64,000 nucleotides of DNA from Flavobacterium channae (GTDB lineage Bacteria; Bacteroidota; Bacteroidia; Flavobacteriales; Flavobacteriaceae). Below the pieces are notes generated by a model that searched no databases, was not told the DNA's origin, and worked only from the letters and a program-made list of their open reading frames with translations. The translations under genes and the position numbers were made by a program. The stretch spans positions 1,302,001-1,366,000 of the forward strand of contig NZ_CP089096.1 of NCBI RefSeq assembly GCF_021172165.1, in the 5' to 3' direction. Numbering within the stretch: the stretch's first letter is position 1; every line of letters starts with the position of its first letter. This document shows, piece after piece, positions 51,922-60,713 of this stretch.

Positions 51922-53040
51922 TTATTGTTGTATTGTTTGATGTCCGTTGTTTTCTGTAAATTCTCTTCCTTGGAATAAGCCTAGACTTTCAATCACTGGT
52001 AAATCATTGAAGTTGAATAAACAAGCATCTTCTATGTCTGAAAGATTATGATGTTCGTGCCAAGCCCAACTCGGAACACAGAAAATATCGCGTTCTTTCC
52101 AATCGAAACGTTTTCCATTGATGATGGTATATCCTTTACCTTTTGCACATTGGTAAACGAAAGAACCCGTATGTTTATGTGCTTTCCCTTTAAAACCAGC
52201 TGGTAACAATTGCATAGCAGCTCCCATAGTTTGCATCACATGTCCGCCAGTTAATGGATTTGAATATTGCATAAAAATTCCATCAAATGGATTTACTTCT
52301 GTTACTTTTTGTGCTTCTAATAATGCTGGATATACATTTTTCCAAGAATATTTGAATAATGGTGAATACGGTTTATCCCATGTTTGATCAGCAGGAATCA
52401 ATCCAGCACAACCATAAGTGATTGGTGAAAAGTTTAATGGTTTTACCAATTCTTGTTTACCTTCATAAACTGCATAATCATTCGCTTCTAAGGCATTCAC
52501 TAACGGAATATCCAATCCGTCTTGCCAAATACAGGTTTTTCCACCTTCTTCAACTCCGTGTTCGTGCCAAGTTGAATTTGGTGTAATCACAAAATCATTT
52601 ACTTCTAGCATGATTTTATTGCCATCGACTACAGTATATCCTTTTTCGCCTTCCATAATAAAACGTAGGGCAGAAGCTTTATGACGATGCGCTGAAGTAA
52701 ATTCACCTGGTCGTGTTACTTGAATTCCTGTATATAACCAACCTACAGCGGCCGAAACGTCTTTTCTTTTATCATTTACCAAATACACAACGCGTCTTCC
52801 GGCTTGTTCAGGCGTTACCAATTCAGATGATTTTAAAACCAATTCTCTTAAATCATCATATTTCCAGAGCATTGGAACAGAAGTAGAGCGGGGTTCCCAA
52901 GGTTCAATGTCGTTGGCAACTGTCCATAAAGCACCAGCACCAAGACTTTCTAATTCTTTGTAATACGCTTTTAGTTCGTCAGATTCTTGAACTCTTGCGC
53001 GTCCGTAAATATCATCAGAATATTGATTTTCTTCCATCAT
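51922..53040 (-). CDS. Bicupin ring-cleavage dioxygenase, gentisate 1,2-dioxygenase-like
   Basis: A 372-residue protein with two cupin domains, length typical for gentisate 1,2-dioxygenase (Fe(II), ring opening between C1 and C2). The N-terminal cupin holds the iron ligands His118, His120 (SAHRHKAS) and His159 (TWHEHG). The C-terminal cupin has a similar pattern (KAHKHTGS, AWHEHH). The gene overlaps the nitrilase ATG by one base (TAATG on the minus strand). Gentisate is one possible substrate, 5-hydroxyanthranilate another. Confidence 0.9.
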   Translation of the reverse strand: MMEENQYSDDIYGRARVQESDELKAYYKELESLGAGALWTVANDIEPWEPRSTSVPMLWKYDDLRELVLKSSELVTPEQAGRRVVYLVNDKRKDVSAAVGWLYTGIQVTRPGEFTSAHRHKASALRFIMEGEKGYTVVDGNKIMLEVNDFVITPNSTWHEHGVEEGGKTCIWQDGLDIPLVNALEANDYAVYEGKQELVKPLNFSPITYGCAGLIPADQTWDKPYSPLFKYSWKNVYPALLEAQKVTEVNPFDGIFMQYSNPLTGGHVMQTMGAAMQLLPAGFKGKAHKHTGSFVYQCAKGKGYTIINGKRFDWKERDIFCVPSWAWHEHHNLSDIEDACLFNFNDLPVIESLGLFQGREFTENNGHQTIQQ

Positions 53041-54020
53041 TATCTTTTGTTAAATTCGTCGTGATCGTTTATAAAAGTGATTTTTCGAGTCGGAGCAGTG
53101 TTTACTCGTAAATCGAAAATATCAAATCGATTGTAATGCCCTAAAATATCGTGCATTTGTTTCGGTTGTATACATTTTGCTAAATCAATATCGGCATAAA
53201 CCATTCCTTCTTCATCAATTAATGGTTGCCCAATAACAGCACCATTTGGACCAATAAATCCAGAGAAAGCAGAACTTTTTCTATCCAATAATTCATCAAC
53301 ATTTGGGACATCAGCTCGTAAAGCATCTTTAATTTCTTGCGAAATTGTAGAGCAAGAAACGATTGTAAATAGTTTTCCTTCGAAAGAATGCGCAGCAGCA
53401 CGAATTTTAATTGCTTCCGCCATGTCGTAATCGGGTGGTGCTACTGGAAGTGAAATATAATTCGCAATATGAATCAATTCACCTTGAGAAAGTAGCGTAA
53501 AACGCGCTAAAGTGTTCGTGTTCTCGCCACAAGCAAGAGTTCCAATTGGACCAATTTCAGTGTCGTAAACTTTTAACGAAGAACCATCACCAGAAGACCA
53601 AGTTAGTTTTTCAGCCCATGTTGGAACTAATTTTCTATGTTTTCCAACAATAACGCCTCTATTATCAATAATTAAATTGGTATTGTAAATTTCGCCATAG
53701 CTTTTGCCTCGTTCGTTGATTCCCATCACAATATGAATATCATTGTCTTTAGCAGCTAAGCATAGTTTTTTAATTTCTGGACCTGTAACATCAACCGAAT
53801 TTTTATACAATTCTTCATACCATTTACTACCCTGAACCGGAGTCATAATCCAATTCCAGTAAGGATATCCAGCGATAAAAACCTCTGGAAAAGCGATTAA
53901 TTTTGCGCCGTTATTGCTAGCTTCTTTAATGAAAGAAATAGCTTTATCCACTGTTTTTTCTACATTTAGAAATACAGGTGACGTTTGAACGGTTGCTGCT
54001 TTGAATTTTTTGAATTCCAT
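53040..54020 (-). CDS. Nitrilase-superfamily C-N hydrolase
   Basis: A 326-residue hydrolase with the Glu-Lys-Cys triad: Glu46 (IAFPEVFIAGYP), Lys130 (VGKHRKLVPT) and Cys164 (GTLACGENTNTLAR). The CGEN form of the nucleophile motif is typical of true nitrilases and related amidases. It lies within an aromatic catabolic operon, coupled to the dioxygenase gene. Salicylate/gentisate degradation needs no C-N bond cleavage, so its presence points to an amino-substituted substrate; the reaction it would perform here is hydrolysis of an amide (see finding). Confidence 0.9.
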   Translation of the reverse strand: MEFKKFKAATVQTSPVFLNVEKTVDKAISFIKEASNNGAKLIAFPEVFIAGYPYWNWIMTPVQGSKWYEELYKNSVDVTGPEIKKLCLAAKDNDIHIVMGINERGKSYGEIYNTNLIIDNRGVIVGKHRKLVPTWAEKLTWSSGDGSSLKVYDTEIGPIGTLACGENTNTLARFTLLSQGELIHIANYISLPVAPPDYDMAEAIKIRAAAHSFEGKLFTIVSCSTISQEIKDALRADVPNVDELLDRKSSAFSGFIGPNGAVIGQPLIDEEGMVYADIDLAKCIQPKQMHDILGHYNRFDIFDLRVNTAPTRKITFINDHDEFNKR

Positions 54021-54026
54021 ACTAGT

Positions 54027-54107
54027 ATAATTACGAATTTAAAATTACAAATTATGAATTGAAAACGAGTCTAAATCGTAATTCATAATTGGTAATTCAT
54101 AATTTTT
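54027..54107. repeat. AT-rich imperfect palindrome with AATTACGAATT/AATTCATAATT units
   Basis: TAATTACGAATT and AATTATGAATT in the left half and two AATTCATAATT copies in the right half can form a long hairpin. It fills the 62-base gap between the nitrilase and thioesterase genes and overlaps the 3' end of the latter. The same units flank the four-helix-bundle gene. Confidence 0.6.
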
Positions 54108-54502
54108 GTTTTCATTTCTTCACTAAAAGGTTCGGCTTTGATACCGTTTCTTTCCGGGTTGAAAGCAACGTTGACTAAAGTAACTTCGCCTTCTAAAACG
54201 GTGTTTTTAGATTCATTTACAAACTGAAATCCGCAAAGAATAGAAGAGTTTTTTAATTCTTTTACCCACAATTTTTTGGTTAACATTTCACCTAAACGAG
54301 CAGCATTTTTGAATTGAATTTTTAAATCAACCGTTGGAATTCCATTGGTTTCGTGCATTTTTGAAAAAGGACGATCTAAAGCTTCTTCAAACCAATCTTC
54401 TACTAAGCAATTTAGCATTTCTAAAAATCGGGGATAGAAGACAATTCCAGCATAATCAACATGTTGGAAACGTACTTTTTCTTGTTTTGTGAATTGACTC
54501 AT
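54083..54502 (-). CDS. 4-hydroxybenzoyl-CoA-thioesterase-type (4HBT) hotdog thioesterase
   Basis: A 139-residue hotdog thioesterase. The motif VRFQHVDYAGIVFYPRFLE (10-28) contains the catalytic Asp16 of the 4HBT family. Its place after the ligase gene suggests release of the hydroxylated aromatic acid from its CoA thioester before ring cleavage. The first gene pair (ligase-thioesterase) is 17 bases apart. Confidence 0.88.
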   Translation of the reverse strand: MSQFTKQEKVRFQHVDYAGIVFYPRFLEMLNCLVEDWFEEALDRPFSKMHETNGIPTVDLKIQFKNAARLGEMLTKKLWVKELKNSSILCGFQFVNESKNTVLEGEVTLVNVAFNPERNGIKAEPFSEEMKTKIMNYQL

Positions 54503-54519
54503 TATATATTTCTTGATAC

Positions 54520-56100
54520 TTATTTCAACTTAAATCTCTGTATTTTTCCAGTTTCCGTTTTCGGTAAACATTCTACGAAATTAATCACTCTTGGATATTT
54601 ATATGGAGCAGCTACTTCTTTGAACCAGTGTTGAATACTATTCTTCATTGTATCTGTCGCTTTAGTATAATCGTGTAATACAATATGCGCACAGACTAAC
54701 ATTCCTCGTTCTTCATCAGGTAAGCCAACCACGGCACATTCCAAGATATCTTCGTGGGTTAAAAGTACGGATTCTACTTCAATTGCCGCAATATTATAAC
54801 CCGAAGAAATGATCATATCATCGCCACGAGCTACAAAATGAAAATATCCTTCTTCATCTTGACGGAAAATATCGCCTGTGATGTTCCAACCGTTTTCTAC
54901 GTATTCTCTTTGTTTTTCTTCTCGATTTAAGTATTTACAACCTGTAATTCCACGAACGGCTAGTCTTCCAGCTTCGTTTCTTGGTAATTCGTTGCCTTGT
55001 TTGTCAATGATTTTGGCTTCGTAACCAGTAATGGCTTTTCCTGTAGCGCCCGGTTTCATGTTCTCTTCATTGGATGAAATAAAAATATGTAACATTTCGG
55101 TAGCACCAATGCCGTCTATGATTTTTAAACCCGTAGTATCATACCAATCTTGCCATACTTTCAATGGCAAAGTTTCGCCTGCAGATACACATTTTCTTAA
55201 ACTCGAAATATCGTAATCTTGCACTTTTGTGGTGATAATACGCCATGCAGTAGGAGCAGTAAAGCAAATCGTTATTTTAAAATCTTGAATTGCTTTCAAT
55301 AATAAATCTGGACTAGGTTTTTCAATTAAAAATGTGGAAGCTCCGAAATACATTGGAAATAATACCAATCCGCCCAAACCAAAAGTAAATCCTAATGGTG
55401 GACTTCCCGTGAAGATATCGTTTTGTGTGGGTTGTAAAGAATAGTTTGGAAATGCTTCGCAAATATTCAAAATATCTCTGTGATAATGTGCTGTCATTTT
55501 AGGTAAACCCGTAGTTCCAGAAGTGAAGCCAATCAAAGCAATTGAATCCGATTTGGAATGATAGTTATCGAAAGTTTTCGGTTTAGAAGCCATTAATTCC
55601 TCCAATTGTGAATTGCCATAAAAACAGGTTTGTTTTAGAAAATCTAATTTAACTAAATGTATTTCTTCTTCCAATTCCTTATCACACAATACATGTGAGA
55701 TTTCAGCACAATCGATAATGGTAGTTAATTCTTTGCAACGAAGTAATGGCATGGTTGCCACGACAATTCCTCCCGCTTTTAAAATGGCGAACCAACACGC
55801 AACCATCATCGGATTATTAGCCGAACGAATTAAAACACGATTACCTGATTTCAAACCTAAATCATCGACCAAAACATGAGCAATTTGATTCGCTTTTTCA
55901 TACAAATCTTGATACGTCCAAGTCTCCTCAAACGTACGAATACAACTATTATTTCCACGACCTTCTCGAATATGATTATCTAGTAATTTATCCACACAAT
56001 TCAACATTTCTGGTTGTTGGAATTGCGGTAAATCCAAAAAGGTATATTCTGGTTGTAATTCCAGAGCTGATAAGCTATTATGAGCGAAATTATCCTTCAT
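54520..56100 (-). CDS. Aryl-CoA ligase (benzoate/2-aminobenzoate-CoA ligase type)
   Basis: A 526-residue AMP-forming ligase that activates an aromatic acid with CoA and ATP. P-loop-like motif FTSGTTGLPK (192-201), A5-like GIGATEML, A7/A8 segment NITGDIFRQ...FHFVARGDDMI, and the C-terminal catalytic Lys region PKTETGKIQRFKLK. The sequence resembles the 2-aminobenzoate/benzoate-CoA ligases, which supports an ortho-substituted benzoate such as anthranilate or salicylate. Confidence 0.9.
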   Translation of the reverse strand: MKDNFAHNSLSALELQPEYTFLDLPQFQQPEMLNCVDKLLDNHIREGRGNNSCIRTFEETWTYQDLYEKANQIAHVLVDDLGLKSGNRVLIRSANNPMMVACWFAILKAGGIVVATMPLLRCKELTTIIDCAEISHVLCDKELEEEIHLVKLDFLKQTCFYGNSQLEELMASKPKTFDNYHSKSDSIALIGFTSGTTGLPKMTAHYHRDILNICEAFPNYSLQPTQNDIFTGSPPLGFTFGLGGLVLFPMYFGASTFLIEKPSPDLLLKAIQDFKITICFTAPTAWRIITTKVQDYDISSLRKCVSAGETLPLKVWQDWYDTTGLKIIDGIGATEMLHIFISSNEENMKPGATGKAITGYEAKIIDKQGNELPRNEAGRLAVRGITGCKYLNREEKQREYVENGWNITGDIFRQDEEGYFHFVARGDDMIISSGYNIAAIEVESVLLTHEDILECAVVGLPDEERGMLVCAHIVLHDYTKATDTMKNSIQHWFKEVAAPYKYPRVINFVECLPKTETGKIQRFKLK

Positions 56101-56134
56101 TAATTACGAATTTTAAATTACGAATTACGTAACG
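56101..56134. repeat. AATTACGAATT repeats, 3' side of the four-helix-bundle gene
   Basis: TAATTACGAATTTTAAATTA and a second CGAATTACG at 56101-56129, overlapping the stop codon region of the four-helix gene. Same units as at 54027 and 56469. Confidence 0.6.
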
Positions 56135-56471
56135 TTTTTTGAATAGAACCAATTATTCTAAGTAACTCATCAACATCTTTAAGTAAGCTGTCTGCTTCTT
56201 CAATTGATAAATAATCAGTATCTTTTAATAATCTAATCCAATAATGAGTTTCTCTTGCTTCTTTATAGGATATGGTTAATTTGGCGAAAAAATCTTTTCC
56301 TGATTGTCCTCCAATAGCTTCTTCAATATTAGCACCAATAGAAGTTCCACATCTTAGAAGTTGTTTACTTAAAACAAACTCTTTTTTCTGTTCAGATAAA
56401 TATTTAAAAACCTTAATTATTCGTACCGCAAACGCATAACTTTTTATTTGAACAACGTTATCATTTTTCAT
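56118..56471 (-). CDS. Four-helix-bundle protein (23S rRNA intervening-sequence-type)
   Basis: A 117-residue helical protein of the four-helix-bundle family, related to the S23/IVS-encoded and Avd-like proteins. Family segments are SYAFAVRIIKVFKYL, LRCGTSIGANIEEAIGGQSG and KLTISYKEARETHYWIRLL. It is inserted between the aryl-CoA ligase and the monooxygenase genes, and AATTACGAATT-type repeats flank it on both sides. It has no visible link to the catabolic function. Confidence 0.9.
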   Translation of the reverse strand: MKNDNVVQIKSYAFAVRIIKVFKYLSEQKKEFVLSKQLLRCGTSIGANIEEAIGGQSGKDFFAKLTISYKEARETHYWIRLLKDTDYLSIEEADSLLKDVDELLRIIGSIQKTLRNS

Positions 56472-56505
56472 AATTCGTAATTTCTAATTTCTAATTCGTA
56501 ATTAT
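56469..56505. repeat. AATTCGTAATT repeats, 5' side of the four-helix-bundle gene
   Basis: Copies CATAATTCGTAATT and CTAATTCGTAATT separated by TTCTAATTT; they overlap the four-helix start codon and are the inverted form of the units on the gene's other side. Confidence 0.6.
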
Positions 56506-58845
56506 TTACTTCTTATTACTTTTAGGTTTTAATGCTTTTTTCATTCCTTCCATTTGCTTTCTTTCAGCAGCTTTTAGCGGATACAAATGTGAAACGCCCA
56601 TTTTATATTGATTTGGAATATCATTTGCTTGAAATTGTTCGTAAGCTTGCGCGTTTCTTACGAAATTAGAATCCAACAATAATGGTCTTCCTAAAGCGAC
56701 TAAATCAGCTCTTCCGTTTAGAATAATCGTATTGATTTGGTCGATATCTTGAATGTAGCCAGCGGTTATAGTTGGAATATGAACAGTATTTCGAACGGCA
56801 TCCGAAAAAGGCGTTTGCCACATTCTTCCCGTTAATGGTTTTTGACCTGCCACTGTATTTCCTGTTGAAACATTGATGATGTCTGCTCCAGCATTTTTGA
56901 AAGCAGTAGCAATAGTGATTACTTCTTGTTCTGAAATTCCATTTTCTGCCCAATCGGTTGCTGAAATTCGCACTGAAATTGGTTTTTCAGTTGGAAATAC
57001 TTCGCGAATGGCTTTAAATACTTCTAATGGATATTTTAAACGATTTTCGATGTTTCCACCAAATTCATCCGTACGAATATTAGTTAATGGTGATAAGAAA
57101 GAAGCTAATAAAAAGCCGTGATGTGCTTGCAATTCGATCATATCAAAGCCTGCTTCGTTTGCATTTTTTGTAGCTTGAACAAATTGCGCTTTAATTTCTG
57201 CCATATCTTCCAAAGTCATTTCCTTTGGAGTAGCGAAATTGTCATTAAATGGAATAGGAGAAGCGGAAATTAAATTCCAATTATTTTCAATTGGTCCGTT
57301 TCCTTCCCAAGGTTTTTTTGTTGCGCCTTTTCGTCCCGAATGACCTAATTGAATTCCGATTTTACTTGAAGTATTATCATGAATAAAATCAGTTATTTTT
57401 TTCCATTGGTATAATTGTTCCTTAGTATAAATTCCAGCACAACCGTCCGTGATTCTTCCGGTTTCAGAAATGGCGGTCATTTCGGTAATGATTAAACCAA
57501 CACCACCAGTAGCGCGACTTCCATAATGTACCAAATGCCAATCAGAAACTAAACCTTCTGTTGCAGTATATTGTCCCATTGGCGCCATAACGATGCGATT
57601 TGGGAGTTCTAATTCTCGTAATTTAAAAGGAGTAAATGCAGCGCTTTTGCCTTCGAGAACCTCAGGCAACGCATTTTTATTTGAACTGTTGGCTGAGGCA
57701 CTCGAAGCCAATTGTTCTTGATAAAATTCGTTCAATACTTTATCGGTAAACGAACTATCTCTCAAACGTAAATTCTCATACGTTACTTTTTTAGAGCGTG
57801 TCATACAACCAAACGCAAATTGTTGGAATGGATGTTGAATGTGACGATCCATATTTTCAAACCAATCTAACGAAACTACGGCAGCATACTGAATCATTTC
57901 TACTGTATTTCTTCTAGTTTTATCATATTGTTCAAAAGCAGCTTGCACATTATTTGGATTCGCAATTACAGCATCCGATAATCCAATAGCACAATCCATT
58001 GCTAATTTGGTTCCTGAACCAATAGAGTAGTGGGCTGTAGCTTTGGCATCACCTAATAAAACAATGTTGTTATGATACCAATTTTGATTCGTTACATGTG
58101 GAAATTGTCTCCAATGCGATTTATTGGATATCAGCGGATGTCCGTCTAATTCGTCTTTGAAGATTTCTGCGATTTTAGTCATTGTATCTTCTTCATTTGT
58201 AACTTCAAAACCGTGTTTTTGCCAAGTTTCTTCACTACATTCAAAAATCCAAGTACTCATTCCTTCTTCATATTGATAGGTATGCGCAACAATGGTTCCT
58301 TGAGGTGTACTTCTGAAAAAATAAGTAAAAGCATCTAAAGGCTTTGTAGAACCTAACCAAACGAATCTGTTTTTCTTTAATTCGATTTTTGTACCAAATT
58401 CTTTTTCATATTTTGTTCGAACAGCACTTGCAATTCCATCTGAAGCCAAAATAATGTCAGAATCTGCGAATTGTGATAAATCCTCAACATTTTGTTCAAA
58501 GTGAAGATTTACACCTTCTTCTGTACAACGTTGATGTAATAATTTTAATAATGTTTTTCGTGAACAACCGCAAAAACCGTTTCCAGCAATACTTACTTCT
58601 TCACCATCGCGAGCCACAATAATATCATCCCAATAGGCAAATTTGCTACGAATAAGTTCATACGATTGCATATCGCGTTTTAGAAATTCACCTAAGGTTT
58701 CATCTGAAAAAACAACGCCAAAACCAAAACTATCATCAGGTTTGTTGCGTTCGTAAATATCAATCTGGCAATGAGGCATTGCTTTTTTGGTTAATATTGA
58801 GAAATATAATCCGCCTGGACCACCACCTATAACTGTTATTTTCAT
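56506..58845 (-). CDS. Fused FAD monooxygenase / old-yellow-enzyme (2-aminobenzoyl-CoA monooxygenase/reductase type)
   Basis: A 779-residue two-domain flavoenzyme. Residues about 1-390: class A FAD monooxygenase (FAD loop GGGPGGLYF at 7-15, LLGDAKATAHYSIGSG near 265). Residues about 410-765: OYE-like FMN domain (NRIVMAPMGQYTATEG, QLGHSGRKG). The same fusion is known from 2-aminobenzoyl-CoA monooxygenase/reductase of Azoarcus and from salicylyl-CoA 5-hydroxylases. Both use an aryl-CoA, which fits the neighbouring ligase. It would 5-hydroxylate the ring. Confidence 0.92.
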   Translation of the reverse strand: MKITVIGGGPGGLYFSILTKKAMPHCQIDIYERNKPDDSFGFGVVFSDETLGEFLKRDMQSYELIRSKFAYWDDIIVARDGEEVSIAGNGFCGCSRKTLLKLLHQRCTEEGVNLHFEQNVEDLSQFADSDIILASDGIASAVRTKYEKEFGTKIELKKNRFVWLGSTKPLDAFTYFFRSTPQGTIVAHTYQYEEGMSTWIFECSEETWQKHGFEVTNEEDTMTKIAEIFKDELDGHPLISNKSHWRQFPHVTNQNWYHNNIVLLGDAKATAHYSIGSGTKLAMDCAIGLSDAVIANPNNVQAAFEQYDKTRRNTVEMIQYAAVVSLDWFENMDRHIQHPFQQFAFGCMTRSKKVTYENLRLRDSSFTDKVLNEFYQEQLASSASANSSNKNALPEVLEGKSAAFTPFKLRELELPNRIVMAPMGQYTATEGLVSDWHLVHYGSRATGGVGLIITEMTAISETGRITDGCAGIYTKEQLYQWKKITDFIHDNTSSKIGIQLGHSGRKGATKKPWEGNGPIENNWNLISASPIPFNDNFATPKEMTLEDMAEIKAQFVQATKNANEAGFDMIELQAHHGFLLASFLSPLTNIRTDEFGGNIENRLKYPLEVFKAIREVFPTEKPISVRISATDWAENGISEQEVITIATAFKNAGADIINVSTGNTVAGQKPLTGRMWQTPFSDAVRNTVHIPTITAGYIQDIDQINTIILNGRADLVALGRPLLLDSNFVRNAQAYEQFQANDIPNQYKMGVSHLYPLKAAERKQMEGMKKALKPKSNKK

Positions 58846-58848
58846 ATT

Positions 58849-58885
58849 TTTAATTGATAATTAGCAATTGAGAATTGATAATTAA
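58849..58885. repeat. TTGATAATTAGCAATTGAG repeat unit
   Basis: Two TTGATAATTA units around AGCAATTGAGAATT between the monooxygenase and SRPBCC genes; AT-rich, similar in type to the other intergenic repeats of this cluster. Confidence 0.45.
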
Positions 58886-58900
58886 TTTTTTGAGTAAATT

Positions 58901-59356
58901 TTATTTTTTCATGAAATCAAAAGCGCCTTTACGCAAATTGATTCCGTATTCTAAATATGCTTTTAAACAACTTAAAAAGTTAGACCAACCGAATGAATTT
59001 CCAGAAAGCCATTTTAAACCTGCTTCAGTATTCTCCATGCTTTTCTCAGTAATGGTAACTAAAGTTGAATTGTTTTCTTTTTCTGAAAGCGTAATCTCTA
59101 CTAATAAGTCGATTCCGGAATTTTCCCAATAGAATGAAACGTATTTATTGTTTTCTATTTTTTCTACTTTAACAGGGCATTCAAAATCAAATTCAGGGAA
59201 TTTCCAAATGATATTGGTGCCTTCTTCCATTCTTCCTGTACTAGTTGCAATGAAATAATTGGCCATTTTTTCTGGATTTACAATAGCTTCAAAAACTTCA
59301 TTAATTGTCTTTTGAATTTGCATTGCACATTTTATTTCTAATTGATCAGGACTCAT
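58901..59356 (-). CDS. SRPBCC/AHSA1-like START-fold protein
   Basis: A 151-residue protein of the AHSA1/SRPBCC fold (IQKTINEVFEAIVNPEKMANYF ... FPEFDFECPVKVEKI ... WLSGNSFGWSNFLSCLKAYLEYG). These proteins bind hydrophobic ligands. It lies between two flavoenzyme genes of the catabolic cluster, two bases upstream of... the next gene's coding end, so it is co-transcribed, but a role in the pathway is not established. Confidence 0.83.
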   Translation of the reverse strand: MSPDQLEIKCAMQIQKTINEVFEAIVNPEKMANYFIATSTGRMEEGTNIIWKFPEFDFECPVKVEKIENNKYVSFYWENSGIDLLVEITLSEKENNSTLVTITEKSMENTEAGLKWLSGNSFGWSNFLSCLKAYLEYGINLRKGAFDFMKK

Positions 59357-59358
59357 AA

Positions 59359-59964
59359 TTAACCTCTTTTAATTGAGAATATTTCACCTAGTTTGCTATA
59401 ATTAGAACCTGCTAAACGAGCAACAGGTTTGTAGGTTTCTAAATTAATTCTGTGATTTTCCATTAAAATTGAATCGTCAATATGTATGGTAATAATTTTA
59501 CCAATAATAATACAAGCACCACCATTTTGATGATTTTCGATAAAATAATGATGTACCATTTCACATTCAAAATGAACTAAACTTTCTTTAACGCGTTTTG
59601 GTGTAACGTAAATAGAATCAATTGGAGTAACTCCAGCTAATTGGAATTCATCAACATCAGAAGATACACTTTGCGATGTGGTATTCATTTGTTCAACCAC
59701 ATCTTCAGTAACTAAATTGACAACAAATTGCTTGTTATAAAGAATGTTATTTAGAGTGTCTTTGTTTTTATTTCCAGTTCTTACGGTTGAAAACATTACG
59801 TGTGGAGGATCTTCACTTACTACATTAAAAAAAGAAAAAGGAGCAAGATTGTTAATTCCGTTTGAATCAACTGAGGAAATCCATCCAATAGGTCTTGGAA
59901 TTACTGTACCAGTTAAAAGTTTATATAATGCCGAAGATTCGGTATTTTTTATATCGAATTGCAT
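59359..59964 (-). CDS. Flavin-reductase-family (split-barrel FMN-binding) protein
   Basis: A 201-residue protein with the flavin reductase/DIM6-NTAB fold (LLTGTVIPRPIGWISSVD, NLAPFSFFNVVSEDPPHVMFS at its start). It is the first gene of the ten-gene minus-strand cluster, two bases before the SRPBCC gene. It may supply reduced FMN, or act itself as a hydrolase or oxidoreductase on a pathway intermediate; several members of this family are found in aromatic clusters with unknown role. Confidence 0.85.
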   Translation of the reverse strand: MQFDIKNTESSALYKLLTGTVIPRPIGWISSVDSNGINNLAPFSFFNVVSEDPPHVMFSTVRTGNKNKDTLNNILYNKQFVVNLVTEDVVEQMNTTSQSVSSDVDEFQLAGVTPIDSIYVTPKRVKESLVHFECEMVHHYFIENHQNGGACIIIGKIITIHIDDSILMENHRINLETYKPVARLAGSNYSKLGEIFSIKRG

Positions 59965-60195
59965 GGTTTGTGTTGTTTTTACAAATTAAATAAAATAACT
60001 ATACTTTTTCATAATAAAAGTAGATTTTTTTTAATTTTTCAAAATTGAAAATCGAGTAATAATGGGTTAAAATTATAGTATTCATAATTTTAGTAAATAA
60101 AAAATGAAAGATTTATAAAAATAAATTCAATTTTTTTACGATATTATTTTTTGTGTATTTTGCAAAATTAGTATATTTATGCAAAAATTATATAT

Positions 60196-60615
60196 ATGGA
60201 AATTTTGTTTTGCCCTAAATGTCAAAGTAACACCATTGTTAAAAGTGGAATAATAAAAGATAGACAACGTTATTTATGCAAAACTTGTAACTATTATTTC
60301 ACAGTCAATAAATTAGGTAAGAAGATAGATGATTACTATGTAACTAAAGCGCTTCAACTGTATTTAGAGGGTTTAAGTTTTAGAGAGATTGAACGAATTA
60401 TAGGCGTTTCGCATGTTTCTATTAGTAATTGGGTAAAAGAGTTTAAAATTAAGAAACCACCACATCCAAATTACCATCCTACTTATAAGATTTTTAAGCA
60501 TAATGAGTTGGTAGAATATCTTCAAAACAAAGAACAATTATCTGGTGCGGGTATGATTATTACAGAACTAGGAGATAAGTTTATGCTAATAAAATGGGAA
60601 CGTTTTAAAGATTAG
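60196..60615 (+). CDS. Zinc-ribbon/HTH protein related to IS1 InsA (probable regulator)
   Basis: A 139-residue protein with an N-terminal C4 zinc ribbon (FCPKCQSNTIVKSG, then YLCKTCNYYF, residues 4-35), followed by an HTH (GLSFREIERIIGVSHVSISNWV, about 55-76) as in InsA-type DNA-binding subunits. No catalytic subunit, DDE domain or inverted repeats accompany it, and the C-terminal region is novel. It sits just before the porin/symporter operon, so a domesticated transposase acting as regulator is likely. Confidence 0.82.
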   Translation: MEILFCPKCQSNTIVKSGIIKDRQRYLCKTCNYYFTVNKLGKKIDDYYVTKALQLYLEGLSFREIERIIGVSHVSISNWVKEFKIKKPPHPNYHPTYKIFKHNELVEYLQNKEQLSGAGMIITELGDKFMLIKWERFKD

Positions 60616-60713
60616 CTATACTTTTTTACAAAATTATATACTCTAATTTTTTTCATTAACATAATTTATGAATTTAGTCAAGCGGAAATGCAAGACTAAC
60701 CAAAACTTAAATT

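Noticed and set aside
50251..59964. Simple salicylate-to-gentisate pathway as the full explanation
   Set aside because: It explains the ligase, monooxygenase, thioesterase, cupin and hydrolase but leaves the coupled nitrilase-family gene without a role; kept as the main alternative.
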